NCBI RefSeq assembly: GCF_000376385.1
Contig: NZ_AQWN01000004.1
Span: 186,001 to 250,000 of the forward strand
Source of the DNA: Desulfurispora thermophila DSM 16022
GTDB taxonomy: Bacteria; Bacillota; Desulfotomaculia; Desulfotomaculales; Desulfurisporaceae
DNA length: 64,000 bases
Direction: 5' to 3'
Position numbers and translations under genes: made by a program. Of the stretch, positions 7,372 through 16,752 are shown one piece after another. Each line of letters opens with the position of its first letter. Position 1 is the first letter of the stretch. The notes beneath the pieces were generated by a model. The model had not been told where the DNA came from. It ran no database searches and saw only the letters and a program-made list of their open reading frames with translations.

Positions 7372-8721
7372 ATGGAAGTTAATGCCTTAGCGCTGGCATC
7401 CGGTCTGGATACAGTGTGGGTTCTGTTGTGTGCGGCCCTGGTATTTTTCATGGAAGCGGGTTTTGCGTTTCTGGAGGCGGGTTTTATCCGGTCCAAAAAC
7501 TCCATGAATATTGTGATGAAGGTTTTCAACGACTGTACTGTGGGTATGCTCAGCTACTGGGTGCTGGGGTTTGGCATCATGTACGGTCTGGACAGGGCCG
7601 GCCTGTTTGGCAGCAGCGGTTTTTTGCTCAGCGGGGGGCTGGAACACCTTAATCTGAGAATACCCCTTTATGCTTACTGGATTTTTCAGGCCGCCTTTGC
7701 TGTGGCTATGGCTTCCATAGTTTCGGGTGCTGTAGCGGAGCGCATGAAGTTTGCCCCTTACCTGGTGTTTACTGCTCTGGCTGCCGGGTTGATTTACCCG
7801 GTGGCCGGGCACTGGGTTTGGGGCGGTGGCTGGCTGGGCAAGCAGGGGATGCTGGACTTTGCCGGCTCGGCGGTGGTGCATGCCGCGGGTGGCTGGAGTG
7901 CGCTGGCGGCAGTGCTGCTTCTGGGGCCCCGGGAAGGCAAGTACAACCCCGATGGGACGGTCAATGTGCTGCCGGCGCACAATATGCACCTGGCTTTTCT
8001 GGGTACTTTTATTCTCTGGTTTGGCTGGTTTGGGTTTAACCCGGGCAGTACGCTTTCCGGCCTGGATTTGAACATTGCCCGCATAGCCGTTACTACCAAC
8101 CTGGCTGCCGCTGCCGGCGGTATGACCGGTACGCTGTTTACCATGCTGAAATACGGCAAAGCGGATCCGAGCATGGCCATGAACGGCAGTCTGGCCGGTC
8201 TGGCTGCCATTACGGCGGGGACGGCTTATGTGACGCCCGGCAGTGCGGTGATTATAGGCGGGGTGGCCGGTGTGCTGGTTGTGCTGGCGGTGGGCTTTTT
8301 CGACCGGGTGCGGGCGGACGACCCGGTGGGCGCTATTGCCGTGCATGGTGTAAACGGCACCTGGGGCACGCTGGCGGTGGGCCTCTTTGCGGAAAAGGGG
8401 GGACTTTTCTTCGGTGGCGGTTTGCATTTGCTCAAAGTGCAGGCTCTGGGGGTGCTGGCCGTTTCCCTGTGGGCTTTTGCCGCTACCGGGCTGGTCTTTT
8501 ATCTGCTGAAAAAGACGGTGGGCATAAGGGTTACATCTGATGAGGAACAGGAAGGGCTGGATATGAACGAGCACGGCATTCCCGCCTATACCGGAATGGC
8601 TGGCGGCGCCCTGGGCGAACTGGGGCTGGATGGGCCCGTCCCCGGTGTGCCTCACCGGTCCTGGCAGGACAGCGGGATATTGCAGCATGGCGATTTGCTG
8701 GCCGGGTACCGGCAAAGATAA
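7372..8721 (+). CDS. amtB: Ammonium transporter
   Basis: 449 residues with eleven or so hydrophobic helices, typical of Amt/MEP/Rh. ATG 7372 is chosen because TAGGAGGG (7355-7362) is 9 nt upstream; the longer open frame back to 7141 runs through the leader hairpins. It has the FMEAGFAFLEAGF segment in helix 1, DFAGSAVVHAAGGW in the middle, FGWFGFNPGS, and DDPVGAIAVHGVNGTWG near the end. It takes up ammonium at the membrane under nitrogen limitation. No dedicated PII gene adjoins it; the NifI proteins are 4 kb away. The last 50 residues form a long hydrophilic tail. Confidence 0.92.
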   Translation: MEVNALALASGLDTVWVLLCAALVFFMEAGFAFLEAGFIRSKNSMNIVMKVFNDCTVGMLSYWVLGFGIMYGLDRAGLFGSSGFLLSGGLEHLNLRIPLYAYWIFQAAFAVAMASIVSGAVAERMKFAPYLVFTALAAGLIYPVAGHWVWGGGWLGKQGMLDFAGSAVVHAAGGWSALAAVLLLGPREGKYNPDGTVNVLPAHNMHLAFLGTFILWFGWFGFNPGSTLSGLDLNIARIAVTTNLAAAAGGMTGTLFTMLKYGKADPSMAMNGSLAGLAAITAGTAYVTPGSAVIIGGVAGVLVVLAVGFFDRVRADDPVGAIAVHGVNGTWGTLAVGLFAEKGGLFFGGGLHLLKVQALGVLAVSLWAFAATGLVFYLLKKTVGIRVTSDEEQEGLDMNEHGIPAYTGMAGGALGELGLDGPVPGVPHRSWQDSGILQHGDLLAGYRQR

Positions 8722-8788
8722 TTGATGGGTCAATTATAAAAAATAGTAGTGACCTTAACTGTGAAAATATGTTTGATGACATTAATAG

Positions 8789-8817
8789 TTGACGTGGCTA
8801 ATTGCAGAAAATACAAT
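8789..8817 (+). promoter_or_regulatory. Sigma-A promoter
   Basis: TTGACG (8789-8794), 17 bp, TACAAT (8812-8817). It lies 45 bp before the small broken gene at 8862. Confidence 0.55.
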
Positions 8818-8861
8818 TATTAACAATGCGATGTTTTAGTTCAGGGAGTGTGGTGCGGGCT

Positions 8862-9120
8862 ATGAAGGCCTTGAGAGGTTCGAGCGAAGTGCCACCGCAA
8901 GTCGAGCCTCTGGTAACCGGGGAACAGATACTGGAGCAGTTGAAGTCTTTTCTTGCCTGAAGAAGCGGAACTGGTGAAAATGGTTTATGGAATTGGCTAC
9001 GACATGACATTTGAAGATATTGTCAGGGTTACCGGCAAAGACGAGCATGTTTTAAAAAAAGAATTAATAGATATTGAGTGGCGCATGTATTTTATGTTTA
9101 AGAGCAAAGGTATTCTTTAG
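8862..9120 (+). pseudogene. Small sigma-region-4/HTH-like gene broken by a +1 frameshift
   Basis: From ATG 8862 a 32-codon frame ends at TGA 8958-8960. If one base is skipped at TCT-TTT-C (about 8946-8952), reading continues as LPEEAELVKMVYGIGYDM and on to TAG 9118-9120, about 85 residues in all. The joined protein resembles the helix-turn-helix of sigma-70 region 4 (LPEE.., TFEDIVRVTG). A good promoter lies upstream. It could be a decayed gene, a sequencing error in a T-rich run, or programmed frameshifting. Confidence 0.5.
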
Positions 9121-9149
9121 TACCGCGTCGATTGTTAAAGTAAAAAAGA

Positions 9150-9193
9150 TTAAGCCGCCCGGTTGGATTTTATGATCCGGCCGGGCGGCTTAA
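9150..9193. terminator. Bidirectional terminator
   Basis: TTAAGCCGCCCGG (9150-9162) pairs perfectly with CCGGGCGGCTTAA (9181-9193). A and T runs on each side serve both strands: the frameshifted gene on plus and the winged-helix gene on minus. Confidence 0.75.
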
Positions 9194-9196
9194 TTC

Positions 9197-9418
9197 TTAT
9201 GCTTCCAGTTTCTCCCGCCCTGTGGCGGTGGCCATGTACAGGCCGTCTGCTTCGGCTACCATTCCGGCCTCCATGAGTTCGCGGATGATGCTGCGGATGC
9301 GGAACAGGGCGATTTCCGTGGCTGCGGCCACTTCTTCCGGGCGGCGCGGCTCCAGCATGGCCGCCAGCACCCGCCGGCCCGGCCTGGTCAAAGTGCCGTC
9401 CGGGTTGACGCAGGCCAT
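9197..9418 (-). CDS. Small winged-helix protein
   Basis: 73 residues with a GGAGGA ribosome site upstream. The pattern resembles a winged helix: helix, EEVAAATEIALFRIRSIIRELMEAGMV as the HTH core, then a two-strand wing (GLYMATATGREKLE). It starts 3 bp after the peroxiredoxin stop, so the two are co-transcribed. It may be a DNA-binding regulator or a redox partner of the peroxiredoxin. It has no other domain and only one Cys, near the start. Confidence 0.6.
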   Translation of the reverse strand: MACVNPDGTLTRPGRRVLAAMLEPRRPEEVAAATEIALFRIRSIIRELMEAGMVAEADGLYMATATGREKLEA

Positions 9419-9421
9419 GGG

Positions 9422-10087
9422 CTATTCCTCCACTTTCAATTCTTTCTGGCAGAAGTACCAGTCTTTGCATTCATAGCCTTCGGCCATCCTTTCCTCGGCT
9501 CCCTCCTGGGTGGCGGGCGGTGGCACAATCACCCTCTCGCCCGGGCGCCAGTTGGCCGGCGTGCCCACTTTGTGCTTGTCCGTGGTCTGCAGGGCGTCAA
9601 TCAGGCGCAGGATTTCGTCCATGTTGCGGCCCGTGGTCAGCGGGTAGTAAATCATGGCCCGCACAATGCCGTTGGGGTCGATGATGAAGACGCAGCGCGA
9701 GGTTTCCGTGCGGCTCTCGCCCGGCATGATCATGCCGTAGGCCGTGGCCACCTCCTTATTGATGTCGGCAATCACCGGGAAGGGGATTTTCACGCCCATT
9801 TTTTCCTCAATGTTGCGCACCCAGGCGATGTGGGAATACACGCTGTCAATGCTCAGGCCCAGCAACTCCACATTGCGCTTTTGCAGTTCCGGGTAGAGGC
9901 GGGCAAAGGCAATGAACTCGGTGGTGCACACCGGGGTAAAGTCGGCCGGGTGGGAAAATAAAATCAGCCAGCTGCCTTTGTAGTCCTCCAGGCGTAGCAC
10001 GCCGTGGGTGGTTACGGCTTCAAAGGGCGGGGCCGGTTCGCCCAGGCGGGGCAGAGCACGGGGCGGTTGTTGTTCGGTACAGCACAT
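9422..10087 (-). CDS. Peroxiredoxin (Prx6/archaeal-type AhpC-TSA)
   Basis: 221 residues, matching the long 1-Cys/Prx6 type. Peroxidatic Cys54 lies in TPVCTTEF, after the ADF segment. The C-terminal extension carries a second pair, CKDWYFC near residues 208-214, which may resolve the sulfenic acid as in archaeal peroxiredoxins. An extra Cys pair lies at residues 2-3. It reduces H2O2 and organic peroxides in the cytoplasm. ATG with GGAGG just upstream. It is divergent from the nif leader, which is fitting for protection of an oxygen-sensitive enzyme. Confidence 0.9.
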   Translation of the reverse strand: MCCTEQQPPRALPRLGEPAPPFEAVTTHGVLRLEDYKGSWLILFSHPADFTPVCTTEFIAFARLYPELQKRNVELLGLSIDSVYSHIAWVRNIEEKMGVKIPFPVIADINKEVATAYGMIMPGESRTETSRCVFIIDPNGIVRAMIYYPLTTGRNMDEILRLIDALQTTDKHKVGTPANWRPGERVIVPPPATQEGAEERMAEGYECKDWYFCQKELKVEE

Positions 10088-10319
10088 GGTGATCCCTCCA
10101 AACTAAAATTTTCATACAGGATAATGTCCGGGTTGGTTCTAACTTATCCTAGCAGACATTGTTTAGCAAAAAATTACATAGCAATTAAAATTTTCTTATA
10201 TTTATGTCCCTGTTGCTCGCGTGGTTAAAAAATACGCCGTAAACTATGATATAGAAAGAAATATAGAGATATTTAAAGCTATATAGATATTATATGTAAT
10301 TATTGCGGCATATTTCTGC

Positions 10320-10368
10320 TTGCAATATGGGCGATTATCTTTTAATCTTAGTCACATAAGTTATGTGA
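10320..10368 (+). promoter_or_regulatory. Candidate nif promoter with palindromic operator at the start site
   Basis: TTGCAA (10320-10325), 17 bp, TAATCT (10343-10348). A perfect 17-bp palindrome, TCACATAAGTTATGTGA (10352-10368), covers the expected start near 10355, where a bound repressor would block initiation. The 10088-10319 stretch before it holds the peroxiredoxin promoter side and an AT-rich run with three ATATAGA copies (10250-10290), but no gene. Confidence 0.45.
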
Positions 10369-10410
10369 GTAATCAAGTAAGAGCGCAGTGTTGGCGCGTA
10401 CAGGCAATGC

Positions 10411-10435
10411 CGCCCGGTGGGTATACCGCCGGGCG
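10411..10435 (+). other. GC-rich hairpin in the nif leader
   Basis: CGCCCGG (10411-10417) pairs with CCGGGCG (10429-10435), with an inner GG/CC. It is followed by ATAGTTATTT, a weak T-tract. It may act as a poor terminator or a stability element. Confidence 0.4.
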
Positions 10436-10478
10436 ATAGTTATTTCAGGGGCGAAGCTTCTACTTTCAATGAATATAA

Positions 10479-10534
10479 AGCGAAGACGCTGGCGGGCGGG
10501 GCGATGAGTTGGGCCCCTTAAGCCAGCGCTTTTT
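10479..10534 (+). terminator. nif leader terminator with competing small hairpin
   Basis: CGCTGGC (10487-10493) pairs with GCCAGCG (10522-10528), enclosing GGGGC/GCCCC (10498-10502, 10513-10517), then CTTTTTG. The upstream AGCG-AAGA-CGCT hairpin (10479-10490) shares the CGCT and competes with it. The terminator lies about 140 nt before nifH, inside its transcript. Confidence 0.55.
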
Positions 10535-10539
10535 GTTTT

Positions 10540-11494
<955 letters not shown>

Positions 11495-11556
11495 ATAAAC
11501 ATGGCCGGCTTAAAAATATGCCCCTGGCTGGCCATAGCAAACGAGGAGTGATAGCA

Positions 11557-11883
11557 ATGCTGATGATTCGGGCTATTGTGCGGCCGGAAAAGGTGAGCGG
11601 TATTCTGGCTGAACTGAGCAGCGCCGGTTTCCCGGCCGTGACCAGGATGGATGTGGTGGGACGGGGCAAACAGCGGGGTGTCCGGGTGGGTGAGGTGGTT
11701 TATGATGAAATACCCAAGGAGCTGCTTTTAATGGTGGTGAACGATGAGGACAAGGAGGATGTGATCAGCATCATCGCCCGCTGTGCCCGCACCGGGGAAA
11801 AAGGAGCTTTTGGCGATGGCAAAATATTTATCAGCCCGGTGGAAGAGGTTTACACCATCAGCAGTGGCGCAAAAGAGCTCTAG
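11557..11883 (+). CDS. nifI1: Nitrogen regulatory PII-like protein NifI1
   Basis: 108 residues. The PII fold is visible: MIRAIVRPEKV, the GRGKQRGV T-loop start, and the C-terminal RTGEKGAFGDGKIFI signature. The T-loop lacks the usual uridylylated Tyr context of GlnB. In methanogens NifI1 pairs with NifI2 to shut off nitrogenase directly when ammonium appears, with 2-oxoglutarate relieving the block. Its position between nifH and nifD is the hallmark of this system. The stop is followed within 11 bp by nifI2. Confidence 0.9.
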   Translation: MLMIRAIVRPEKVSGILAELSSAGFPAVTRMDVVGRGKQRGVRVGEVVYDEIPKELLLMVVNDEDKEDVISIIARCARTGEKGAFGDGKIFISPVEEVYTISSGAKEL

Positions 11884-11894
11884 GGGGGATGACT

Positions 11895-12272
11895 GTGAAG
11901 GAAATCATGGCCATTATCCGCATGAATAAGGTTAACGAAACCAAGCAGGCCCTGGCTGAAATTGGCATTTGCGGTCTGCACGCCATAAAGGTGCGGGGGC
12001 GGGGCAAGGTGCCGGTGGATTTTGCCGTGCTGGAAGGGTTGGGCCGGGAGGAGGCCGGAGCCATTCTGGCCGAGGGTTTGGCCCGGGGCGGCCGGCTGAT
12101 TCCCAAGCGGCTTTTGACCATCCTGGTTCCCGACCATGCCGTGGAAAAGGTGGTGAGTACCATCATCCGGGTCAATCAAAGCGGCAATAAGGGGGACGGC
12201 AAAATCTTTATCGCGCCGCTGGCGGATGCCTGCCGGATCAGGACGGGGGAGCGGGGCGAGGCTGCCATCTAG
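11895..12272 (+). CDS. nifI2: Nitrogen regulatory PII-like protein NifI2
   Basis: 125 residues. GTG 11895 is preferred since AGGGGG is 6 nt upstream and the product begins VKEIMAIIR, matching the family; ATG 11889 sits inside the ribosome site. It has GRGKVPVD, a T-loop longer and different from NifI1, and KGDGKIFIAPL near the end. It is expected to form a hetero-oligomer with NifI1 that binds NifDK and responds to 2-oxoglutarate and ATP. It lies directly before nifD. Confidence 0.9.
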   Translation: MKEIMAIIRMNKVNETKQALAEIGICGLHAIKVRGRGKVPVDFAVLEGLGREEAGAILAEGLARGGRLIPKRLLTILVPDHAVEKVVSTIIRVNQSGNKGDGKIFIAPLADACRIRTGERGEAAI

Positions 12273-12318
12273 CCCGGCATCCCGCGGGAAAGAATTTGGC
12301 TGCAAGGAGGCGGAAAGG

Positions 12319-13926
12319 ATGGCCTTAAATCCCAAAGATCTGGAAGAAATATTGGGCCAGTATCCGGCCAAGGTGAAAAGAAACCGCAAAAAGCACATCT
12401 TAATCCGGGACAGCGCCCGGGGCCGTCAGGAAATCGAGGCCAACACCCGCACTATCCCGGGCATTATCACCAACCGCGGCTGTGCCTTTGCCGGCTGCAA
12501 GGGAGTGGTGCTGGGGCCGCTCAAGGATGTGGTGCACATTGTGCACGGACCCATCGGTTGCGCCTATTACAGCTGGCTGACCCGGCGGAATAAGGCCAAA
12601 GCGGCCGATCCCAAAAAGAACTTTCTGGCCTACTGTGTTTCTACAGATTTACAGGAAAGCGATATTGTCTTTGGCGGGGAAAAAAAGCTGGCCCGCTTGA
12701 TTGACGAGGTGGTGGAGATTTTCCAGCCCAACGCCATCACCATTTCCGCCACCTGTCCCGTCGGTTTGATTGGCGACGACATCCAGATGGTGGCGAAAAA
12801 GGCCCAGGAAAAGCATGGCATTAGCATTATCGCCTTTAGCTGTGAGGGCTACCGGGGGGTCAGCCAGTCTGCCGGCCACCACATTGCCAACAACGGCCTG
12901 ATGGAGCATGTGATCGGCCTGGGCGACCGGGAGGAGCCGCCGCACGAGTACACGGTGAACATTCTGGGCGAGTACAATATTGGCGGCGACAGCTGGGAAG
13001 TGCACCGGATATTGCACGAAATAGGCTATCACGTGCAGGCGGTGATGACCGGTGATGGTTCCTTTGTCGACTTGAAAGACGCCCATGTGGCCCGGTTGAA
13101 TCTGGTGCAGTGCCACCGCTCTATTAACTACATTGCCGACATGCTGGAAAAGAAATACGGTACGCCCTGGCTGAAAGTGAACTTCATCGGCATCCGGGCG
13201 ACCTGCGAATCTTTGCGCCACATGGCCCTCTACTTCGGCGACGAAAAATTGATGCGCCGCACGGAGCAAGTTATTGCCCGGGAACTGGCCAGGATCGAGC
13301 CGCTATTGGAGCCATACCGCAAAATTTGTCAGGGTAAAACGGCCTTTTGCTTTGTGGGCGGTTCGCGGGGCCATCACTACCAGGGGCTTTACGAGGAACT
13401 GGGCATCAAGACCGTGCTGGCCGGCTACGAATTTGCCCACCGCGACGATTACGAGGGCCGGGATGTGCTGCCCGAAATCAAACCCGATGCCGACAGCAAG
13501 AATATTCCCGACCTGCACGTGCTGCCGGACGAGCGGCGCTACCGGCTGAAAATACCCCGCGAGAGAATGGAGGAACTGAAAGGGAAAATTCCCTTAAGCT
13601 ATTACAAGGGAATGAACGCCGATATGGCGGACGGCAGCATCATCGTGGATGACTTGAATCATTACGAGACCGAGGAATTCATCCGCCTGCTGAGGCCAGA
13701 CATTTTTTCCTCCGGCATCAAAGACAAATATATCCCGCACAAGATGGGCATCCCTTCCAAACAGTTGCACAATTATGATTACAGCGGCCCGTACGCCGGT
13801 TTTAACGGAGCAGTCAATTTTGCCCGCGACGTGGCCATGAGCTTTGTCATTCCCGCCTGGAACTATGTGGTTCCACCCTGGCGCCAGGGTCCGCTGCTGG
13901 AAGGAGTCGTTGAGGAAGCCAAATAG
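12319..13926 (+). CDS. nifD: Nitrogenase MoFe protein alpha chain
   Basis: 535 residues, about 50 longer than the Azotobacter type. P-cluster ligands are Cys55 or Cys60 (CAFAGC), Cys81 (PIGCAYY) and Cys146 (SATCPVG). FeMo-cofactor ligands are Cys265 (VQCHRSINY) and His484 (LHNYDYSGPY). The extra length lies around residues 375-440 (GRDVLPEIKPDAD to DDLNHYETEEF), the same place as the insertion known in Clostridium pasteurianum NifD. ATG with CAAGGAGG upstream. An upstream extension to 12226 overlaps nifI2 and is rejected. Confidence 0.96.
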   Translation: MALNPKDLEEILGQYPAKVKRNRKKHILIRDSARGRQEIEANTRTIPGIITNRGCAFAGCKGVVLGPLKDVVHIVHGPIGCAYYSWLTRRNKAKAADPKKNFLAYCVSTDLQESDIVFGGEKKLARLIDEVVEIFQPNAITISATCPVGLIGDDIQMVAKKAQEKHGISIIAFSCEGYRGVSQSAGHHIANNGLMEHVIGLGDREEPPHEYTVNILGEYNIGGDSWEVHRILHEIGYHVQAVMTGDGSFVDLKDAHVARLNLVQCHRSINYIADMLEKKYGTPWLKVNFIGIRATCESLRHMALYFGDEKLMRRTEQVIARELARIEPLLEPYRKICQGKTAFCFVGGSRGHHYQGLYEELGIKTVLAGYEFAHRDDYEGRDVLPEIKPDADSKNIPDLHVLPDERRYRLKIPRERMEELKGKIPLSYYKGMNADMADGSIIVDDLNHYETEEFIRLLRPDIFSSGIKDKYIPHKMGIPSKQLHNYDYSGPYAGFNGAVNFARDVAMSFVIPAWNYVVPPWRQGPLLEGVVEEAK

Positions 13927-13946
13927 CAGTAAAGGAGAAATGGTTT

Positions 13947-15311
13947 ATGTTGGACTGCACACCCGCAAATATTGTCCAGCGCAGCGGTGGCGCCATCAAC
14001 CCGGCCAAAACCTGTCAGCCCATCGGGGCCATGTATGCCGCCCTGGGCATTCACAGGTGCCTGCCCCACAGCCACGGCTCCCAGGGCTGTTGTGCTTACC
14101 ACCGCTCCCATCTCACCCGGCATTTCCGGGAGCCCGTGCTGGCGGCCAGCAGTTCCTTTACCGAAGGTGCCTCCATATTCGGGGGAGCGGCCAACCTGAA
14201 AACGGCCATAAAAAATGTGTTCACCATCTACAACCCGGACATCATCGCCATTCACACCACCTGTCTGTCGGAAACCATCGGGGATGATTTGCCCACCATC
14301 ATCAAAGGGGCGGAAATTCCGCCGGGCAAGCTGGTAATCCACGCCAACACGCCCAGCTATCAGGGTTCCCACATTACCGGGTTTTCCAATATGACCCGGG
14401 CCATGGTCAGCTATTTGGCCGAGGCCACGGCAGCGCAGAAGAAGGAGCAGGTGAACATCATCCCTGGTTTTGTCAATCCCGCCGACATGCGCGAGATCAA
14501 GCGGCTGACCGGGCTCATGGGCATTCGCTCCATCATGTTTCCCGATACGGCGGGCGTGCTGGATGCGCCCATGACCGGCAAATTTGAAATGTACCCTGCC
14601 GGCGGGGCTAAAGTGGCCGATATCCGGGATGCGGGCAACTCCCGTCTCACCATCGCTCTGGGCAGCTATGCCGCCAGCGATCCGGCCCATCATCTGGAGC
14701 GCAAATGCCGGGTGCGGGCGCTGACCTTGAAAACTCCTATCGGTATCAAGGCCACCGATGATTTTCTGCTGGCCCTGCGCGGCCATTTCGCCTGCGCCGT
14801 GCCTGCCGAGCTGGAGGAGGAGAGGGGCCAGCTGGTGGACATCATGATTGACACCCACCACCATTTCTTTGGTAAAAAAGTAGCCATTTTCGGTGATCCG
14901 GATATTGTGCTGGCCACCACGGAGTTTTTGCTCGACCTGGGCATGCGGCCCGTGCATGTGCTGACCGGTACGCCGGGCGGGGATTTTGAAAGCGCTATTG
15001 CCGCCCTGCTGCGGGAGGCCGGGGTGGAGGCCAATGTGCGGGCCGGCGGTGACCTGTTCCTGCTGCACCAGTGGATAAAAAACCAGCCGGTGGACCTGCT
15101 CATAGGCAATACTTACGGCAAGTATATCGCCAGGGCCGAGGATATTCCCTTTGTCCGGCTGGGCTTCCCCATTCTGGATCGCGGCCTGCATTCCTATCTG
15201 CCCGTGGTGGGTTACCGGGGGGCGATGCGCCTTTTGGAGATGATGGGGAATGCGCTTTTGGACAGAGCCGACCGGGACGCCGCCGATGAAGATCTGGAAC
15301 TGGTCATGTAA
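13947..15311 (+). CDS. nifK: Nitrogenase MoFe protein beta chain
   Basis: 454 residues, short because the N-terminal 50 or so residues of Azotobacter NifK are absent, as in clostridial enzymes. P-cluster Cys23 (KTCQPIGA), Cys48 (GCCAYHRS) and Cys106 (TTCLSETIGDD) keep the family spacing of 25 and 58. Ribosome site AAAGGAGA precedes ATG 13947, 20 bp after nifD. It forms the alpha2-beta2 MoFe protein with NifD. Confidence 0.96.
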   Translation: MLDCTPANIVQRSGGAINPAKTCQPIGAMYAALGIHRCLPHSHGSQGCCAYHRSHLTRHFREPVLAASSSFTEGASIFGGAANLKTAIKNVFTIYNPDIIAIHTTCLSETIGDDLPTIIKGAEIPPGKLVIHANTPSYQGSHITGFSNMTRAMVSYLAEATAAQKKEQVNIIPGFVNPADMREIKRLTGLMGIRSIMFPDTAGVLDAPMTGKFEMYPAGGAKVADIRDAGNSRLTIALGSYAASDPAHHLERKCRVRALTLKTPIGIKATDDFLLALRGHFACAVPAELEEERGQLVDIMIDTHHHFFGKKVAIFGDPDIVLATTEFLLDLGMRPVHVLTGTPGGDFESAIAALLREAGVEANVRAGGDLFLLHQWIKNQPVDLLIGNTYGKYIARAEDIPFVRLGFPILDRGLHSYLPVVGYRGAMRLLEMMGNALLDRADRDAADEDLELVM

Positions 15312-15334
15312 AGCGGCCGGAGGAGGCGAGGAAT

Positions 15335-16735
15335 ATGGCGTTTTCAGGCCATACGGAACTGCCGGTAGCCGAGCGCGCGGCGTTCATTTACACCAAGGGC
15401 AGGCAAAAACCCGGTTTAAAGTGCGAAGCCGACAGCATTGCCGGTTGTGTCAGCCAGCGGGCCTGCGTTTATTGCGGGGCCAGAGTGGTCTTAAACCCGA
15501 TCACCGATGCCGTGCACCTGGTGCACGGACCCATCGGTTGCGCCAGTTATACCTGGGACATCCGGGGGGCTTTGAGCAGCGGCCCCGAACTCTACCGTAA
15601 CAGTTTTTCCACAGACCTTAAGGAGCGCGATGTGATTTTCGGCGGGGAAAAGAAGCTGGCCCGGGCTATTGATCAGCTGGTGGAAAAATACCGCCCGCCC
15701 CTGGTTTTTGTGTACGCCACCTGCATCGTGGGGGTGATTGGCGACGACCTGGAGGCGGTCTGCCGGGTGGCCGCCCGAAAGCACGGCATTGAAGTCATCC
15801 CGGTGCAGTCCAGCGGCTTTGCCGGCAACAAAGCAGCCGGTTACCGGGCTGCCTGCGCCGCCCTGTGGCGGCTCATTGAGCCCGCGGGCGGCATGCCGGA
15901 GAAGAAAAGCCTCAGTGTCAACTACCTGGGCGATTTCAACCTGGCCGGCGAGGTCTGGATTGTGGGCAGCTACTTAAAGCAACTGGGTCTGGAGTTGAAC
16001 GTGGCTTTTACCGGGGATGCCACATACCGGAGTTTAAAAAATGCCGCCGCTGCCTCTTTGAACATTGTGCAGTGCGCCGGGTCCATGCACTACCTGGCGG
16101 AAAAGATGCAGGAAAGCTGCGGCATTCCCTACCTGAACGTTTCTTTTCTGGGCCTTGAGGACACGGCGGATTCTTTGCGGCGCATCGCCCGCTTTTTTGG
16201 CGACCACCGCATTGAGCAGCGGGCCGAAGAGCTAATTGCGCGGGAAACCGCTGCCGTAGCCGGGGTTATCCAGAGCTGCCGGAAAAAGCTGGCGGGGAAA
16301 AGGGCCGCTGTCTATGTGGGCGGTGGGTTTAAAGCCATTTCCCTCATCAAGCAGTTCCGGGAACTGGGCATAGATGTGGTGGTGGTGGGTACCCAGACCG
16401 GCCGGCGCCAGGAATACGCCGTCCTCAGCGAGCTGGTGGACAACGGTACGGTGATCCTGGACGACGCCAACCCGGCCGAGCTGGAAAAATTCATGCTGGA
16501 AAAAGGGGCCCACCTGCTGGTGGGGGGAGTAAAGGAAAGGCCGCTGGCCTACAAACTGGGCCTGGCCTTTGTGGACCACAATCACGACCGCAAGCATCCT
16601 TTGAGCGGCTTTATCGGGGCGGCCAATTTCGCCCGGGAAGTGTGCTCCACGGTCTGTTCTCCGGTATGGCGCTATGTCCACACCCCGGTGCCCGGTGCCC
16701 GGGCCGGTGGGGCGGTTTGGGCGGCGGCGCTCTAG
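15335..16735 (+). CDS. nifE: FeMo-cofactor scaffold subunit NifE
   Basis: 466 residues. It resembles NifD but is shorter and lacks the catalytic FeMo-co histidine context. It shows CVSQRACVYCG, HLVHGPIGCASYTW and the YATCIVGVIGDD segment. With NifN it forms the scaffold that matures the NifB product into FeMo-cofactor. ATG with GGAGGAGG. It follows nifK by 23 bp. Confidence 0.94.
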   Translation: MAFSGHTELPVAERAAFIYTKGRQKPGLKCEADSIAGCVSQRACVYCGARVVLNPITDAVHLVHGPIGCASYTWDIRGALSSGPELYRNSFSTDLKERDVIFGGEKKLARAIDQLVEKYRPPLVFVYATCIVGVIGDDLEAVCRVAARKHGIEVIPVQSSGFAGNKAAGYRAACAALWRLIEPAGGMPEKKSLSVNYLGDFNLAGEVWIVGSYLKQLGLELNVAFTGDATYRSLKNAAAASLNIVQCAGSMHYLAEKMQESCGIPYLNVSFLGLEDTADSLRRIARFFGDHRIEQRAEELIARETAAVAGVIQSCRKKLAGKRAAVYVGGGFKAISLIKQFRELGIDVVVVGTQTGRRQEYAVLSELVDNGTVILDDANPAELEKFMLEKGAHLLVGGVKERPLAYKLGLAFVDHNHDRKHPLSGFIGAANFAREVCSTVCSPVWRYVHTPVPGARAGGAVWAAAL

Positions 16736-16752
16736 TGGGGGAGGTGGAGACT

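Noticed and set aside
10262-10300. ModE-like site in the AT-rich run before nif
   Set aside because: Only loose TATATA-like halves with wrong spacing; three ATATAGA copies may be simple AT-rich sequence.
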